NCBI GenBank assembly: GCA_963717075.1
Contig: CAVQVI010000006.1
Coordinates: 1-64,000, forward strand
DNA from: JBGOTP01 sp963717075
Lineage (GTDB): Bacteria > Acidobacteriota > Vicinamibacteria > Vicinamibacterales > CAVVIG01
DNA: 64,000 nt
Reading direction: 5' to 3'
This document shows, one piece after another, positions 38,330 to 47,831 of the stretch. The notes under the pieces were generated by a model, which ran no database searches, had not been told where the DNA came from, and was given only the letters and a program-made list of their open reading frames with translations. Made by a program: the position numbers and the translations under genes. The first letter of the stretch is position 1; each line of letters begins with the position of its first letter.

Positions 38330-38760
38330 TGCACTGTCCCCTCGAAGTTGACCGACCCACGGCCCGCCGGCCCGTCCCACTCGATCGCCATCTTCCACGC
38401 GCCGGCCATGCCGAATTCCGCGGTCGCCTGATACCGCCCTGGCGCCGTCGTCCTGCTCACCTCAACGCCGCCCGACATGACCATGCCCGGCATGGTCATG
38501 TTGGCGCTCGACGTGCACCGTGCCGACGTCCACGAGCGAACCGTTCGCGGCTCGGAATTCGATCGTGAAGCGTGTTCCGTCCCAGATGCAGCGTGCCGGT
38601 CGGCGACAACAGCACGATCGTCAGATCGCCCGAGCGAATCTGCTGGACCGGTTACGCCAGCCGGACTCTCGACGGCGCGATGTGCGCGCCACGTCTGCGC
38701 CAGACGCTAACGCCGCCACGATCAGCGCGACTGCACCGACACCGCGACAACGCGGCGCCT
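38326..38760 (-). CDS. YtkA/FixH-like periplasmic protein of the Cus operon, frameshifted
   Basis: Between the pump and TolC genes a small gene encodes an N-terminal helix (GVGAVALIVAALASGAD), then FTIEFRAANGSLVDVGTVHV, a Met-rich MTMPGMVMSGG and PGRYQATAEFGMAGAWKMAI ending GSVNFEGTVQ. These blocks identify a YtkA-like domain. The domain recurs in metal efflux operons, and the methionine pattern suits binding of Cu(I). The stop overlaps the TolC start (ATGA). Frame changes near 38490 and 38600 and the unclear join to cusA make the 5' end uncertain. Confidence 0.6.
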
Positions 38761-41700
38761 TCGTCGATGACCGGCCGCGTCTTCAGGCTCGAGCGGCTCC
38801 TGTTGCAGTCCCAGACGGCGCTCCTGCAGCCAGAAGAACAGGACCGGCGTGACGATCAGCACGTGGAGCAGCGACGACACCATGCCGCCGAGCACGGGCG
38901 TGGCGAGCGGCTTCATCACCTCGGCGCCGACGCGCGTGCTCCACATGATCGGCAGCAGGCCGGCGACGACCGTGGAGACGGTCATCACCTTCGGCCGCAG
39001 CCGCAGGAGCGCGCCGTCGATGACGGCCTCGCGCAGCGCCGCGCGCGTCAGCGTGCCGCCGAGTCGCCTGGCGCTTTCGCTCGACGGCCTCCTCCAGGTA
39101 GATGACCATCACGACGCCGGTCTGCACCGCGGTGCCGAACAGCGCGATGAAGCCGACCCACACCGCGACGGAGAAGTTGTAGCCGAGCAGCCAGAGGAGG
39201 TAGACGCCGCCGGTGAGCGCGAACGGCACGGCGAGCAGCACGTGCGCGGCTTCGAGCGACGGAGTGATACGTGAAGTACAGCAGGACGAAGATGATCGAG
39301 CGAGCACGATCGGCAGGACGACCTGCAGCCGCTGCCGCGCGTGCTCCTGGTTCTCCCAGCGCCCGCTCCAGCCGACGTAGTAGCCGGCCGGCAGCGACAC
39401 CTCGCGCGCGACCGTCTGCGCGCGCTTCCTCCACGAAGCCGCCGACATCGCGGCCCTGCACGTTCATGAGCACGGTGGCGAGCGAGCAGCCCGTTCTCCG
39501 ACGAGATCATCGCCGGCCCGCGCGCGTGCTCGATGCGGGCGACCTGGCTCAGCGGAATCTGCGCGCCGTTCGGGCGACGCGACCAGGACTCGGCCGAGCG
39601 CCTCCGGATCCGCGCGGTACTGCGGGCGCGTAGCGCACGCGCACGGGAAAGCGCTGCCGGCCTTCGATCGTCGTCGTCAGGACGGTCTCGCCGACCGCGG
39701 TCTCGATGACCTGCTGGATGTCGCCGACGCCGATGCCGTACCGCGCCGCCGCGCGCGCGATCGATCTCGATGTTCAGGTACTGGCCGCTCGTGACCTGCT
39801 CGGGATAGACGTTGCTCGCGCCCGGGCACGCGCCGCACGACGTCGGCGATGCGCCGCGCCGACTGCTTCGAGCGACGGTCGAGATCGTTGCCGTAGACCT
39901 TCACGCCGACCTCGGACCGGATGCCGGTCGTCAGCATGTCGATCCGGTTGATGATCGGCATCGTCCAGATGTTCGAGACGCCAGGCAGCTGAACGGCCGC
40001 GCTCATCTCCGCGCGCAGCCGATCGAGCGTCATGCCCGGCCGCCACTGATCTCGCGGCTTCAGGTGCACGATGGTTTCGGTCATGTTCAGCGGCGCCGGA
40101 TCGGTGGACGTGTCCGCGCGCGCGACCTTGGCGACCGCGTACGCGACCTCGGGAAACGACATGAGGATCTGCGTTCTGGCGTTCGCGGCGATCTTGGTGT
40201 TCTCTTCGAGCGAGATGCTCGGATCGGCGATCGGCATGAACATCAGGTCGCCTTCGTTCAGCGGCGGCATGAACTCGCTGCCGATGCCGCGCGCCACGAA
40301 CAGCGCGCCGGCAAACAGCAGCGCGGCCGCCGATGACGGTCAGACCGCGATGCGACGAGCGCGGCCTCGAGCGCCGGCCGGTAGAGCCGGCGCAGCCCGC
40401 GCATGACCGGGTTGTCTTCCTCCGCGTGGAACCTGCCGCCGAGCAGCAGCGTGCAGAGCACCGGCACCAGCGTGACGGCGATGACCGTCGCCGCGAGCAC
40501 CGCGAACGTCTTGGTGAACGCCAGCGGGTGAAAGAGCTTGCCCTCCTGGCCGGTCAGCGCGAAGACCGGAACGAACGCCAGCAGGATGATCGCCATCGAG
40601 AAGAACACCGGCCGGCCGACGAGCCGCGTCGACTCGAGCACGGTCTCCCAGACCCGCCGGCGATCGCGGGGATCGACTCCTCGCTGCTCGACGAAGCGGA
40701 ACGCGTTCTCGGTGACGACGATGCCGGCGTCGACGAGCACGCCGATGGCGATCGCGATGCCGGCGAGGCTCATGATGTTCGAGGAGATGCCGGCGTAGTA
40801 CATCCCGAGGAACGCGCTGAGCACGGCCAGCGGCAGCGGGATCGTCACGATCAGGATCGACCGGAAGTGCATCAGGAAGACGACGTGCGCCAGCGTGACG
40901 AGCGCGATCTCTTCGATCAGCGCGCGCCGCAGCGTGTCCGACGGCCTGCTCGATCAGCTCCGACCGGTCGTAGAAGGGCACGATCGTGACGCCCGGCGGG
41001 AGGCCCGGCTGGATCTGCGCGATGCGCGCCTTGACGGCGTCGATCACCTGCTTGGTGTTGACGCCGGTGCGCGCGACGACGACGCCGCCGACCGCTTCCT
41101 GCGTGCCCTTGACGAGCGAGGCCACGCGAAACGCATCGCCGATGTGCACGTCGGCGACCTGCTCGACGTAGATCGGCACGCCGTTCGACGCGCCGATCGA
41201 CGATCTGCTTGACGTCGTCGACCGACTGCAATCAGGCCGACGCCGCGCACGATCAGCCAGGCGCCGTTCGAGTCGAGCACGTTGCCGCCGACGTTCAGGT
41301 TGCTGTCGCGCACGGCGGCGACGACCGCGCTGAGCGGCAGGTTGTACGTGCGGAGACGATTGGGATCGACGTCGATCTGGTACTGCTGGACATGACCGCC
41401 GACCGACGCGACTTCGGCGACGCCCGGCACGGCGTTGAGCTGATAGCGGATGAACCAGTCCTGCAGGCTGCGCAGTTCGCGCAGCGAATGCGTCGGGCTC
41501 TCGACCGTGTACCAGAAGACGTGGCCGACGCCGGTCGCGTCGGGACCGAGCGTCGGCGTCGACGCCCGCCGGCAGGCTCTTCGCGACGAGGCTCATGCGC
41601 TCGAGCACGCGCGTGCGCGCGAAGTACAGATCGACGTTGTCCTCGAAGACGACGTAGATCATCGAGAAGCCGAACGCCGACTGCGAGCGGACGACGCGGA

Positions 41701-41939
41701 CGCCGGCGAGCCCCTGCAGGTTCACCGTCAGCGGATAGCGTGACCTGGTCCTCCACCTCCTGCGGGCTGTGACCCGGCCAGTCGGTGAAGACGATGACCT
41801 GGTTGTCGGAGAGGTCCGGAATCGCGTCGATCGGCGTGGCACGTCAGCGCCCACCAGCCCCAGCCGGCGAGGCCGATGTACAGCGGCGAGCGACGATGAA
41901 GCGGTTCTTCAGCGAGAGTTCAATGAGTCGATTGATCAT
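38722..41939 (-). CDS. cusA: CusA/CzcA-type heavy-metal RND efflux pump, heavily frameshifted
   Basis: The proton-driven inner-membrane pump exports Cu(I)/Ag(I) or divalent metals. The start at 41939 gives MINRLIELSLKNRFIV, then TPIDAIPDLSDNQVIVFTDW, FSMIYVVFEDNVDLYFARTR, VPGVAEVASVGGHVQQYQID, VRGVGLI, the TM block ILIVTIPLPLAVLSAFLGMY, GVLVDAGIVVTENAFRFVEQ, GSEFMPPLNEGDLMFMPIAD and the C-terminal PVLGGMVSSLLHVLIVTPVL. This order and about 1,070 codons are those of the HME-RND family. The IPDLSDNQVIV N-terminus favours the Cus (monovalent) over the Czc group. At least ten frame changes occur. The 3' end near 38722 is approximate. Confidence 0.82.
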
Positions 41940-42030
41940 GAGCCACGACACTCGTCACTGCCGTGCGTTCGCGCACGGCGATACCGCCCAGGACATGCGA
42001 CCCGGGTAGACACACGACGACTGTGAGTGG

Positions 42031-42441
42031 CTAGACGAGCAGGACGGAGAGCAGAAGATGTTTCGGAACGTGCGTGGGCGGCGAGGCTGTCTCCCACGGC
42101 GCCGCGAGTGGCGTCGCAGGCGCGCGACTCACAGACAACCGGCGGAACCGACTGCGAGCACGGCGAGCGTGATCGTGGACGCGAACGCGGTCACGGACGG
42201 ACTCGATTCAGGTCGCTGCGATTGCGCGCAGCAGTCGTCGGCCGCAGCTCTGCGTGATCTGCGTTCGGGACGCATCGTCCTCGTGGTGATGAAGCGGACA
42301 CGCGCCGTCCTGGCAGCACTGCATGACGTGCTTCGGGCGTCGCCTGCCAGCCGGCACACAGCGCCGACGGCGCTCTGCGCAAACGCCAGCACGCACACGA
42401 CCGACGCCACTCGTCTCAGGACCGACCGCACACCCCTAGGA
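42031..42441 (-). CDS. Small exported Cys/His-rich protein upstream of the Cus operon, frameshifted
   Basis: The protein starts near VLRRVASVVCVLAFAQSAVG, a signal peptide. Next come AVCAGWQATPEARH and a metal-ligand-rich stretch MQCCQDGACPLHHHEDD, then SCGRRLL or, in the alternative frame, DDCCAQSQRPESSP. A C-terminal HVPKHLLLSVLLV ends at the stop at 42031-42033. Frame changes fall near 42230 and 42370. Short proteins of this form (signal, CC...CP.HH, CC, VPKHLLLSV end) accompany Cus-type systems, but no function has been shown that I know of. Binding of copper in the periplasm is the natural guess. It would be the first gene of the minus-strand copper operon. Confidence 0.55.
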
Positions 42442-42651
42442 TGCGTTGTCAGCGTCAGCGTGTCAAACCGCCGAATCGCGCCAGGGTGCGCGCGAGCCTC
42501 GGGGTGCGTCGAGCGGCCTGAGCGCTGCAGTCCATCACACGGGGACCGTTGGCCGATCGTGGCGCTCAATGCACAACTGCTGCGACGTGCCCAACTGTAG
42601 GCTCAAAGCTTGATCGGCGATGGCGATTCAGGATTACTGTCAATCTAGCGC

Positions 42652-43462
42652 ATGCATCCTCGTCTGCTGACAACGCCTTGGTTTACGGTGTACACGTTCG
42701 GGCTGCTGCTTGGCTCCGCGTACGTGGCCGCCTTCTTGTGGCTCATACGCGAGGGGCGCCGAGAAGGGCTCGATGTCGATGCGCTCGCGTCCCTCGGGTT
42801 CTGGGCGATCGCCGGCGCGATCATCGGCGCCAAAGCGCTGATGATCGTACGAGCCCTCCCGGAGTACGTGGCGGACCCGTCCGAGCTGTTCTCGTTGTCG
42901 GTCCTCACCAGCGCAGGGGATTTCTACGGCGGCTTCATCGGCGCCCTGGTCGCATCGGCGATCTTCTTCCGGCACCATCCCCGCTTGCCGTTCTGGCTCG
43001 TGGCCGATCTGTGCGGGCCGGCGATTGCCCTCGGCCAGGCGATCGGTCGCATCGGTTGCTTCATGGCTGGCGACGATTACGGACGACCCACAATTCTGCC
43101 ATGGGCGGTCGCATTTACGGACCCCGATGCCGCGCGCATCGGTGGCGCGCCGCTTGGCGTGCCGCTACATCCGGTGCAACTCTACGAGTCGGTTGCATGC
43201 CTTGTTCTGTTCCTGGTGCTCATTCGCCTCATTCGGCGCAAGCGGTTCGATGGACAGGTGATTCTCGCTTACACCCTGGCGTACGCGATAGCTCGGTTCC
43301 TTCTCGAGTTCCTCCGTGGGGACGCTGACCGCGGGTTCGTGTTCGGCGGGCTGCTATCGACGTCGCAGTTTATTGCCGCGATTCTGGGGTCCGGCGGCCA
43401 TCGCGCTCTGGATCGTCCGGAGCGCCCCATCGCGAGGGAACAAGCTCGGCATACGGGCGTGA
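42652..43462 (+). CDS. lgt: Prolipoprotein diacylglyceryl transferase, island-borne copy
   Basis: Lgt attaches diacylglycerol to the lipobox cysteine of lipoproteins at the inner membrane. The chain begins MHPRLLTTPWFTVYTFGLLL and has seven hydrophobic helices. It carries the motifs DFYGGFIGALVASAIFF and GQAIGRIGCFMAGDDYGRPT (the conserved arginine region), then GVPLHPVQLYESVACLVLF and AYAIARFLLEFLRGD. A frameshift near 43390 moves the end to ALWIVRSAPS...LGIRA with TGA at 43460. Extra lgt copies are often found in metal-resistance islands, where they may help to mature lipoprotein components. Confidence 0.85.
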
Positions 43463-43535
43463 CTCAGTGGCTGCGCTCGATCAAGGTGCGCTCCTTCCTG
43501 GTCGCTCACGGACGCGGTGGTGACTTGGCCTTATC

Positions 43536-44032
43536 ATGCTTGATATGGCTGAGGCTCTGCAGATCGGGCAGCTCGCGGAGCGTGCTGGCGTCAGCGTCGA
43601 TACAATTCGGCATTACGAGCGGCTCGGCTTGCTGCCAAAGGCCATACGAACCACCGCAGCCTACCGGCAGTTCCCGCTGTCTGCGATCGATCGCGTAGGC
43701 TCGTTCGGCATGCGCTGCGGTTCGGATTTTCGCTGCGCGACGTAGCAGGATTCCTACGGGTGCGCGCGTCCGGCGGTACGCCGTGTCGCGACGTGCGCGC
43801 GGCTGCCGATCGCATCCTGGCGGCGGTGGATGAGCGGATCGCCGAGCTGACAGCCGCCAGGAATGATATGAGTCGGACGCTCCGCGGCTGGGACCGTCGT
43901 TTGGCCCGCACGCCCGCAGACCGGCCGGCACGCCTGCTGGAGTCTTTGGAAACCGACGCCGACCATCTTCCACCTCGCTCCCCAATGTCGAATACGCGGA
44001 GGAGTTGCTCGGATTGCCACGTCGAACGCTGA
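43536..44032 (+). CDS. MerR-family metal-responsive transcriptional regulator, frameshifted
   Basis: The DNA-binding domain is LQIGQLAERAGVSVDTIRHY followed by ERLGLLPKAIRT. One frame change near 43700 leads into RLVRHALRFGFSLRDVAGFL and the dimerisation helix RAAADRILAAVDERIAELTA. A cysteine in the loop GGTPCRDVR is a candidate effector ligand, but the two-cysteine C-terminal loop of CueR/CadR is not clearly preserved, so the inducer is unsure. It lies 73 bases after lgt, on the same strand. Its probable target is one of the nearby metal operons. The C-terminal end is uncertain because of frame problems. Confidence 0.72.
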
Positions 44033-44112
44033 TGCGCGGGACGCGATTCACGATTTCCTGCGGTATCAAATCAAGGAGCATGCGACCGGCCATCCTGTCA
44101 GCGTGCAGAAGT
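43946..44112 (+). other. Unassigned coding-like tail after the MerR gene
   Basis: In frames other than that of the MerR end, this stretch encodes SLPNVEYAEELLG and then DAIHDFLRYQIKEHATGHPV ending SVQK at a TAA near 44110. The amino-acid texture is coding-like. It may be the true C-terminus of the MerR gene after frame correction or the end of a small separate protein. I do not recognise a family. Confidence 0.3.
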
Positions 44113-44219
44113 AACTCCGGCGCGTCGTCATCCGGTAACGGTCGGGTTCGTCGTTCAGTTGTATGCAAGGTATACGTTGTACAACTCTTGCGCCTCGCCG
44201 CGACCCCCAAAGCCACCGC

Positions 44220-44867
44220 TCACGCGCGACGAACAAAGACGTCGGCAGACCAAACGAATGTGCGTCGCTGGGAGATCAAGGCGAATCCGGAACGAGTAAT
44301 CAGTTCGCGCATCCTCGTCTCCGGATGCACGAACGTCCGAAAGCTATTCCTGCGACGCCGCAGCGCATTCTCCAGTCTCATGCCTGCTCTGATGTACCAA
44401 CGATCTCGTGGATAGGAGAATGCAAAACCGCGTTCCGCGTGGCGCACCGCCTCACTGAGTAGCGCTTCGTACCGAGGATAGCAACAGACCACACGATCGA
44501 GCGTCACGACGCTGGAGATAGGCAGCATCTTCGCGATTTCAACGAAATCGCCACGCGTGAATTCAACCTTGGTTGTGCAGCCACGCCTGGCCGCCTCGTT
44601 GGCTGCTGCGGCTGCGTAACCAGCGGAGGCCTCGACGATCATGGCTCGGCGGATGCCCCGACCGAGCAGCTCGAATGTCAGAGCGCCTACACCAGCGCCA
44701 ACGTCCAGAAGGGAGCCGTCGACAATGCCCGCCTGCAACAGACCTTCGATAAGAAGACGCGCGGTGGTCCCGGCGCCTTTCCGCCGGTAGCGCTTGAGTT
44801 CCTGTTCTGCCTTCTTGATCGTGAACTGCTGATCGACTGTCTCCTCGAAGGAGCCACAACACGCCAT
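44220..44867 (-). CDS. Class I SAM-dependent methyltransferase, BchM-like
   Basis: The 215-residue enzyme starts at 44867 with MACCGSFEETVDQQFTIKKA. The SAM-binding glycine motif is LLDVGAGVGALTFELLGRGI, followed by an acidic loop (MIVEASAGYAAAAANEAA) and FTRGDFVEIAKML. Late motifs are VVTLDRVVCCYPRYEALLSE and FSYPRDRWYIRAGMRLENAL. The last two blocks resemble Mg-protoporphyrin O-methyltransferases and related small-molecule methyltransferases. In this setting, a sulfur or metal(loid) detoxification role is possible: it is the last gene of the sulfur operon, 58 bases after the SHOCT gene. The substrate is unknown. The N-terminal CC pair is notable. Confidence 0.72.
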   Translation of the reverse strand: MACCGSFEETVDQQFTIKKAEQELKRYRRKGAGTTARLLIEGLLQAGIVDGSLLDVGAGVGALTFELLGRGIRRAMIVEASAGYAAAAANEAARRGCTTKVEFTRGDFVEIAKMLPISSVVTLDRVVCCYPRYEALLSEAVRHAERGFAFSYPRDRWYIRAGMRLENALRRRRNSFRTFVHPETRMRELITRSGFALISQRRTFVWSADVFVRRA

Positions 44868-44925
44868 GGGGTGTCTCCTGTTTCTCCTGCGGGGCTGTGG
44901 ACGCCGCGTTCGTGTGTCGGTGCGC

Positions 44926-45144
44926 TCAGCGGCGCAAGTCTTCGAGGCGCCGCTGGTACTCCTCGCGCTCGATCTCGCCCTTGGCATAGCGGCGCTTGAG
45001 GATCTGCTCGGGCGTGTCGTCGCTTCGGGGCGAGAATCCGCCGGCAGTTCCAGTAACCAGCCGTACGAGCAGCACGAGGACGACGATGCCAGCCACCCAC
45101 CACAGCACCATCCACCAGCCCATCGATCCCATGTAGGGCCACAT
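44926..45144 (-). CDS. SHOCT-domain small membrane protein
   Basis: The 72-residue protein has one membrane helix (WWMVLWWVAGIVVLVLLVRL). It ends in a SHOCT motif, TPEQILKRRYAKGEIEREEY followed by QRRLEDLRR. The domain is a short helical oligomerisation tag found at protein ends. These proteins are frequent companions of copper-resistance genes in Proteobacteria, but their role is not known. The start ATG is preceded by GGAGGTGACGT, a strong ribosome-binding site. Confidence 0.82.
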   Translation of the reverse strand: MWPYMGSMGWWMVLWWVAGIVVLVLLVRLVTGTAGGFSPRSDDTPEQILKRRYAKGEIEREEYQRRLEDLRR

Positions 45145-45243
45145 ACGTCACCTCCGTTGGTCGGAACGAGTGACTACCTCACGGCGCATCGGTTCGCACC
45201 CGCCTCGAGGTCCGTGGGATCGCCTGTTGGGAATTCGCCCGCT

Positions 45244-46284
45244 TCATTCAGATTCGACGATGCGGGCGAAGTTCGGCGGCGTCGGCGGCAGCTTGGAGGT
45301 GACGCGTTCCACGAAAGCGGCCTCCGACGCGAGCCATTCGGACAACCACGTCTCCACGTCGCCCATCTGCGCGGCGACGGCCCGTCCATCGAACGCGATC
45401 GGCTCGCTGGCATGCGCCGGCAACACCACTGTTTGGGGATGAAGGGCGCGCAGGCGTGTGAGTGACGCGAACAGCGCGCGGGCTCGTTGGCGCGCGGCTT
45501 CCGGGTCGGCGTGCAGGTCCGGACGCCCGACGCCGTTGGTAAACAGCGTGTCGCCGGTGAACACGGCGGTCTCGTTCAAGACGTACGACGTGCTCTCGTT
45601 CGTGTGGCCGGGCGTGTGTATCGCGGTGAGAGTGGCGCTTCCCAATGGAATACGTTCGCCATCGGCGATCGCGCGAAACGCGAACCGGACGCGCTGCTGC
45701 GTCGGCAACACGAGCGTCGCGCCCGTCTGCCTCACCAACTCGCGGGCCCGCGACAGATGGTCGGCGTGGACATGGGTCTCGAGCACGTATCGAATGGACC
45801 ACCCGTGCCGGCTGGCGAGCTCCAGGTACACGTCGGGCGACACCGACGGATCGATCACTGCGGCCTCGCCAGCGGAGCCCACGATGTACGAGAGGCATCC
45901 CTTGCCGGTCCGGCGCACCTGGATGACGCGGACCGAGGCGTCGGGGAGTGGCACGTCAGCGGCATTCCACGCGAGACTCCACGCCTTCATGCCGCCGGCG
46001 AGCGACCGTGCGTCGAAGCCGCGCTCGGCGAGCACTCGGCGGCCGTCTGGCTGACACGCGCCGACGTTGCAGATCGTCACAATGGGTCGATCGAGCGGGA
46101 AGGCGGCGTCGGCGAGCGCGCCAGGCTGTCCCGCCCGCAACGCCTCGTATGCGTTGAGGTGCATGCTTCCGGGAATGGACCACTGGGCGTGGTCTTCGTC
46201 GGTTCGGATGTCCAGCACCGTGACCGGGTGCTGCGCGTCGAGCCAGTCGCGCAGGGTCTCCGCTTCAATCTGCTTCGTCATCAC
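45244..46284 (-). CDS. Rhodanese-metallo-beta-lactamase fusion (persulfide dioxygenase-like)
   Basis: The 346-residue protein joins two sulfur-handling domains. Residues 1-110 are a rhodanese domain with HPVTVLDIRTDEDHAQWSIP and the active-site loop starting at C72 (ICNVGACQPDGR). Residues 120-346 are an MBL-fold domain with metal ligands in ETHVHADHLSRA, HTPGHTNES and FTGDTLFTNGVGRPD, the last as in ETHE1-type persulfide dioxygenases. Such enzymes oxidise glutathione or low-molecular persulfide to sulfite, and the rhodanese transfers the sulfane sulfur onward. Rhodanese-first order is the reverse of CstB. The stop of the next enzyme upstream is 16 bases away, so it is cotranscribed. Confidence 0.85.
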   Translation of the reverse strand: MMTKQIEAETLRDWLDAQHPVTVLDIRTDEDHAQWSIPGSMHLNAYEALRAGQPGALADAAFPLDRPIVTICNVGACQPDGRRVLAERGFDARSLAGGMKAWSLAWNAADVPLPDASVRVIQVRRTGKGCLSYIVGSAGEAAVIDPSVSPDVYLELASRHGWSIRYVLETHVHADHLSRARELVRQTGATLVLPTQQRVRFAFRAIADGERIPLGSATLTAIHTPGHTNESTSYVLNETAVFTGDTLFTNGVGRPDLHADPEAARQRARALFASLTRLRALHPQTVVLPAHASEPIAFDGRAVAAQMGDVETWLSEWLASEAAFVERVTSKLPPTPPNFARIVESE

Positions 46285-46300
46285 ATCCTCCGACGTGCGT

Positions 46301-47459
46301 TCACAGCTTGGTGTAGAGCCACGACTTCTCGACCCACACCTTGCCGAGATGCCAGCGCCAGCTTGGCTGATGCAGTGTCACCGCCGGCTTCGGTTCCGCG
46401 TAGAAGTCTCCGCCGCCGAAGCCCGCCTTGCCGCCGCCGATTTCGATGAAGCAGTCGCCATGTCCATCGAAGCGCGCCGGCTGGGCCTGGCCCGCAAGGG
46501 CATGCGCGAGGTTCTCCGCCACGACCTCGGCTTCTCTGTTCGCAAACACGCCGGCCTTCGGCAGCGGCTTCCCCAGCGCCAGCGGGATCGAGACGACGTC
46601 GCCGATCGCGAAGACATTGGGCCACCGCGTCTGCAGCGTGTGGCGATCCACCGACATCCACCCGCTCTCACCCGTCAAGCCGCTGTCGCGAATCACGGCC
46701 GGCGCGCGGTGCGGCGGCACGTACGCGAGCAGGTCGAAGTCGGCCTGGACACCGTTCGCAAACGTGAGTCGCTTCCGGTCGGCGTCCACGGCTGTCACTT
46801 GATGCTCCGGGTGATAGGGGATGCCTTTCGCGGCGAGCAGCTGCGGTCACGGCGCTCGAGACGTGGGGACCCGCGACGCCCATCGGCGCCGGCTCGGCGG
46901 CATAGACCTCAATCTGAACGGCGTCGCGTAGCCCCTGCTTGCGGTACCAGCCATCGATCAGCATCGCGCCTTCGTACGGCGCCGCCGGACATTTGTAGGC
47001 CGGCGCGGCGGTGAGCACCACGATGCGACCGGACCGCAGATGCTCAAGGGCGGTCCAGAGCGACTCGGCTCCGCTGCGCGTGTAGAAGTTGTGGCCCGCC
47101 TGCGCGAGACCAGGAATCAGTTCCGGGGCCAACTCGGCGCCCAGCGTGATGACCAGGTAGTCGGCGGACAGTGCGTCGCCCGCCACGGTCACGATTCGCC
47201 GGTCAGGATCGATGTGTTCGACGTTGCCGACGCGGACCTCTATGCCCTTGCGCGCCAGGCGAGCCAGTGGACGGGTGATCGCGTCAGCGGTGCGCTGGCC
47301 GACCATGAGCCACAGCAGTGACGGCGCGAACACGTGATCGCGCTCGCGATCCACCAGCACGACGCGGTGCACCTTGGGCAGGCGCTTGCGGAGTGCCCGC
47401 GCGGTTGCGACACCGCCGACGCCGCCGCCAAGAATGAGAATGGTCTTCGAGTCAGCCAC
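46301..47459 (-). CDS. Sulfide:quinone oxidoreductase-like flavoprotein, one frameshift
   Basis: The FAD enzyme would oxidise sulfide to persulfide or polysulfide and pass electrons to quinone. It starts ADSKTILILGGGVGGVATAR (FAD dinucleotide site). A conserved cysteine lies in APAYKCPAAPYEGAMLIDGW, and the second FAD motif is WPNVFAIGDVVSIPLALGKP. A C-terminal amphipathic, tryptophan-rich tail (PSWRWHLGKVWVEKSWLYTK) probably binds the membrane. The frame changes near 46845. Length after joining, about 385 residues, is normal for SQR. NADH dehydrogenase type II is the alternative, but the cysteine block and sulfur neighbours favour SQR. Confidence 0.78.
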
Positions 47460-47477
47460 GGACTCCTCGTCCTTTCG

Positions 47478-47831
47478 CTAGAACACCAACGTGCGATCCG
47501 CCCACTGCACCCAGTTGGTGAGTTCCTCGAGCGAACTCCGATGCGTGGTGTCCGTCAGTTCGGCGTCCGCAATGCCTCTCGCGTCCATGCACGTGGCGCA
47601 GACGCCAATCTCGCCTCCGTGCCGCCCGACGTTTCGCAACATCAACTCCGCGTTGTAGTACCCCTGCGGCACCTTCTGATCCTTCTTCGCGCAACTCGCG
47701 GCGTCGCCGATCAGGAAGACCTTCACCTCCTCGCCTTCGCGTTTGGACAAGGACCCGGCGAGGCGAAGGGCGTTGTAGCTGCGCTCGGTGCCATACGGCG
47801 GGTCGTTCAAGATGAAGAGTGTTTTCGGCAT
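47478..47831 (-). CDS. DsrE-family small sulfur-transfer protein
   Basis: The 117-residue protein starts at 47831 (MPKTLFILNDPPYGTERSYN), with GGAG eight bases upstream. It has the DsrE/F fold blocks GEEVKVFLIGDAASCAKKDQ and MLRNVGRHGGEIGVCATCMD. Cysteines in AASCAKK and GVCATCMD are positioned like the sulfur-carrying cysteines of DsrE/TusD proteins. It probably carries persulfide sulfur between the SQR and the rhodanese-MBL enzyme. It lies between the MFS gene (25-base overlap) and the SQR gene (18-base gap). Confidence 0.82.
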   Translation of the reverse strand: MPKTLFILNDPPYGTERSYNALRLAGSLSKREGEEVKVFLIGDAASCAKKDQKVPQGYYNAELMLRNVGRHGGEIGVCATCMDARGIADAELTDTTHRSSLEELTNWVQWADRTLVF

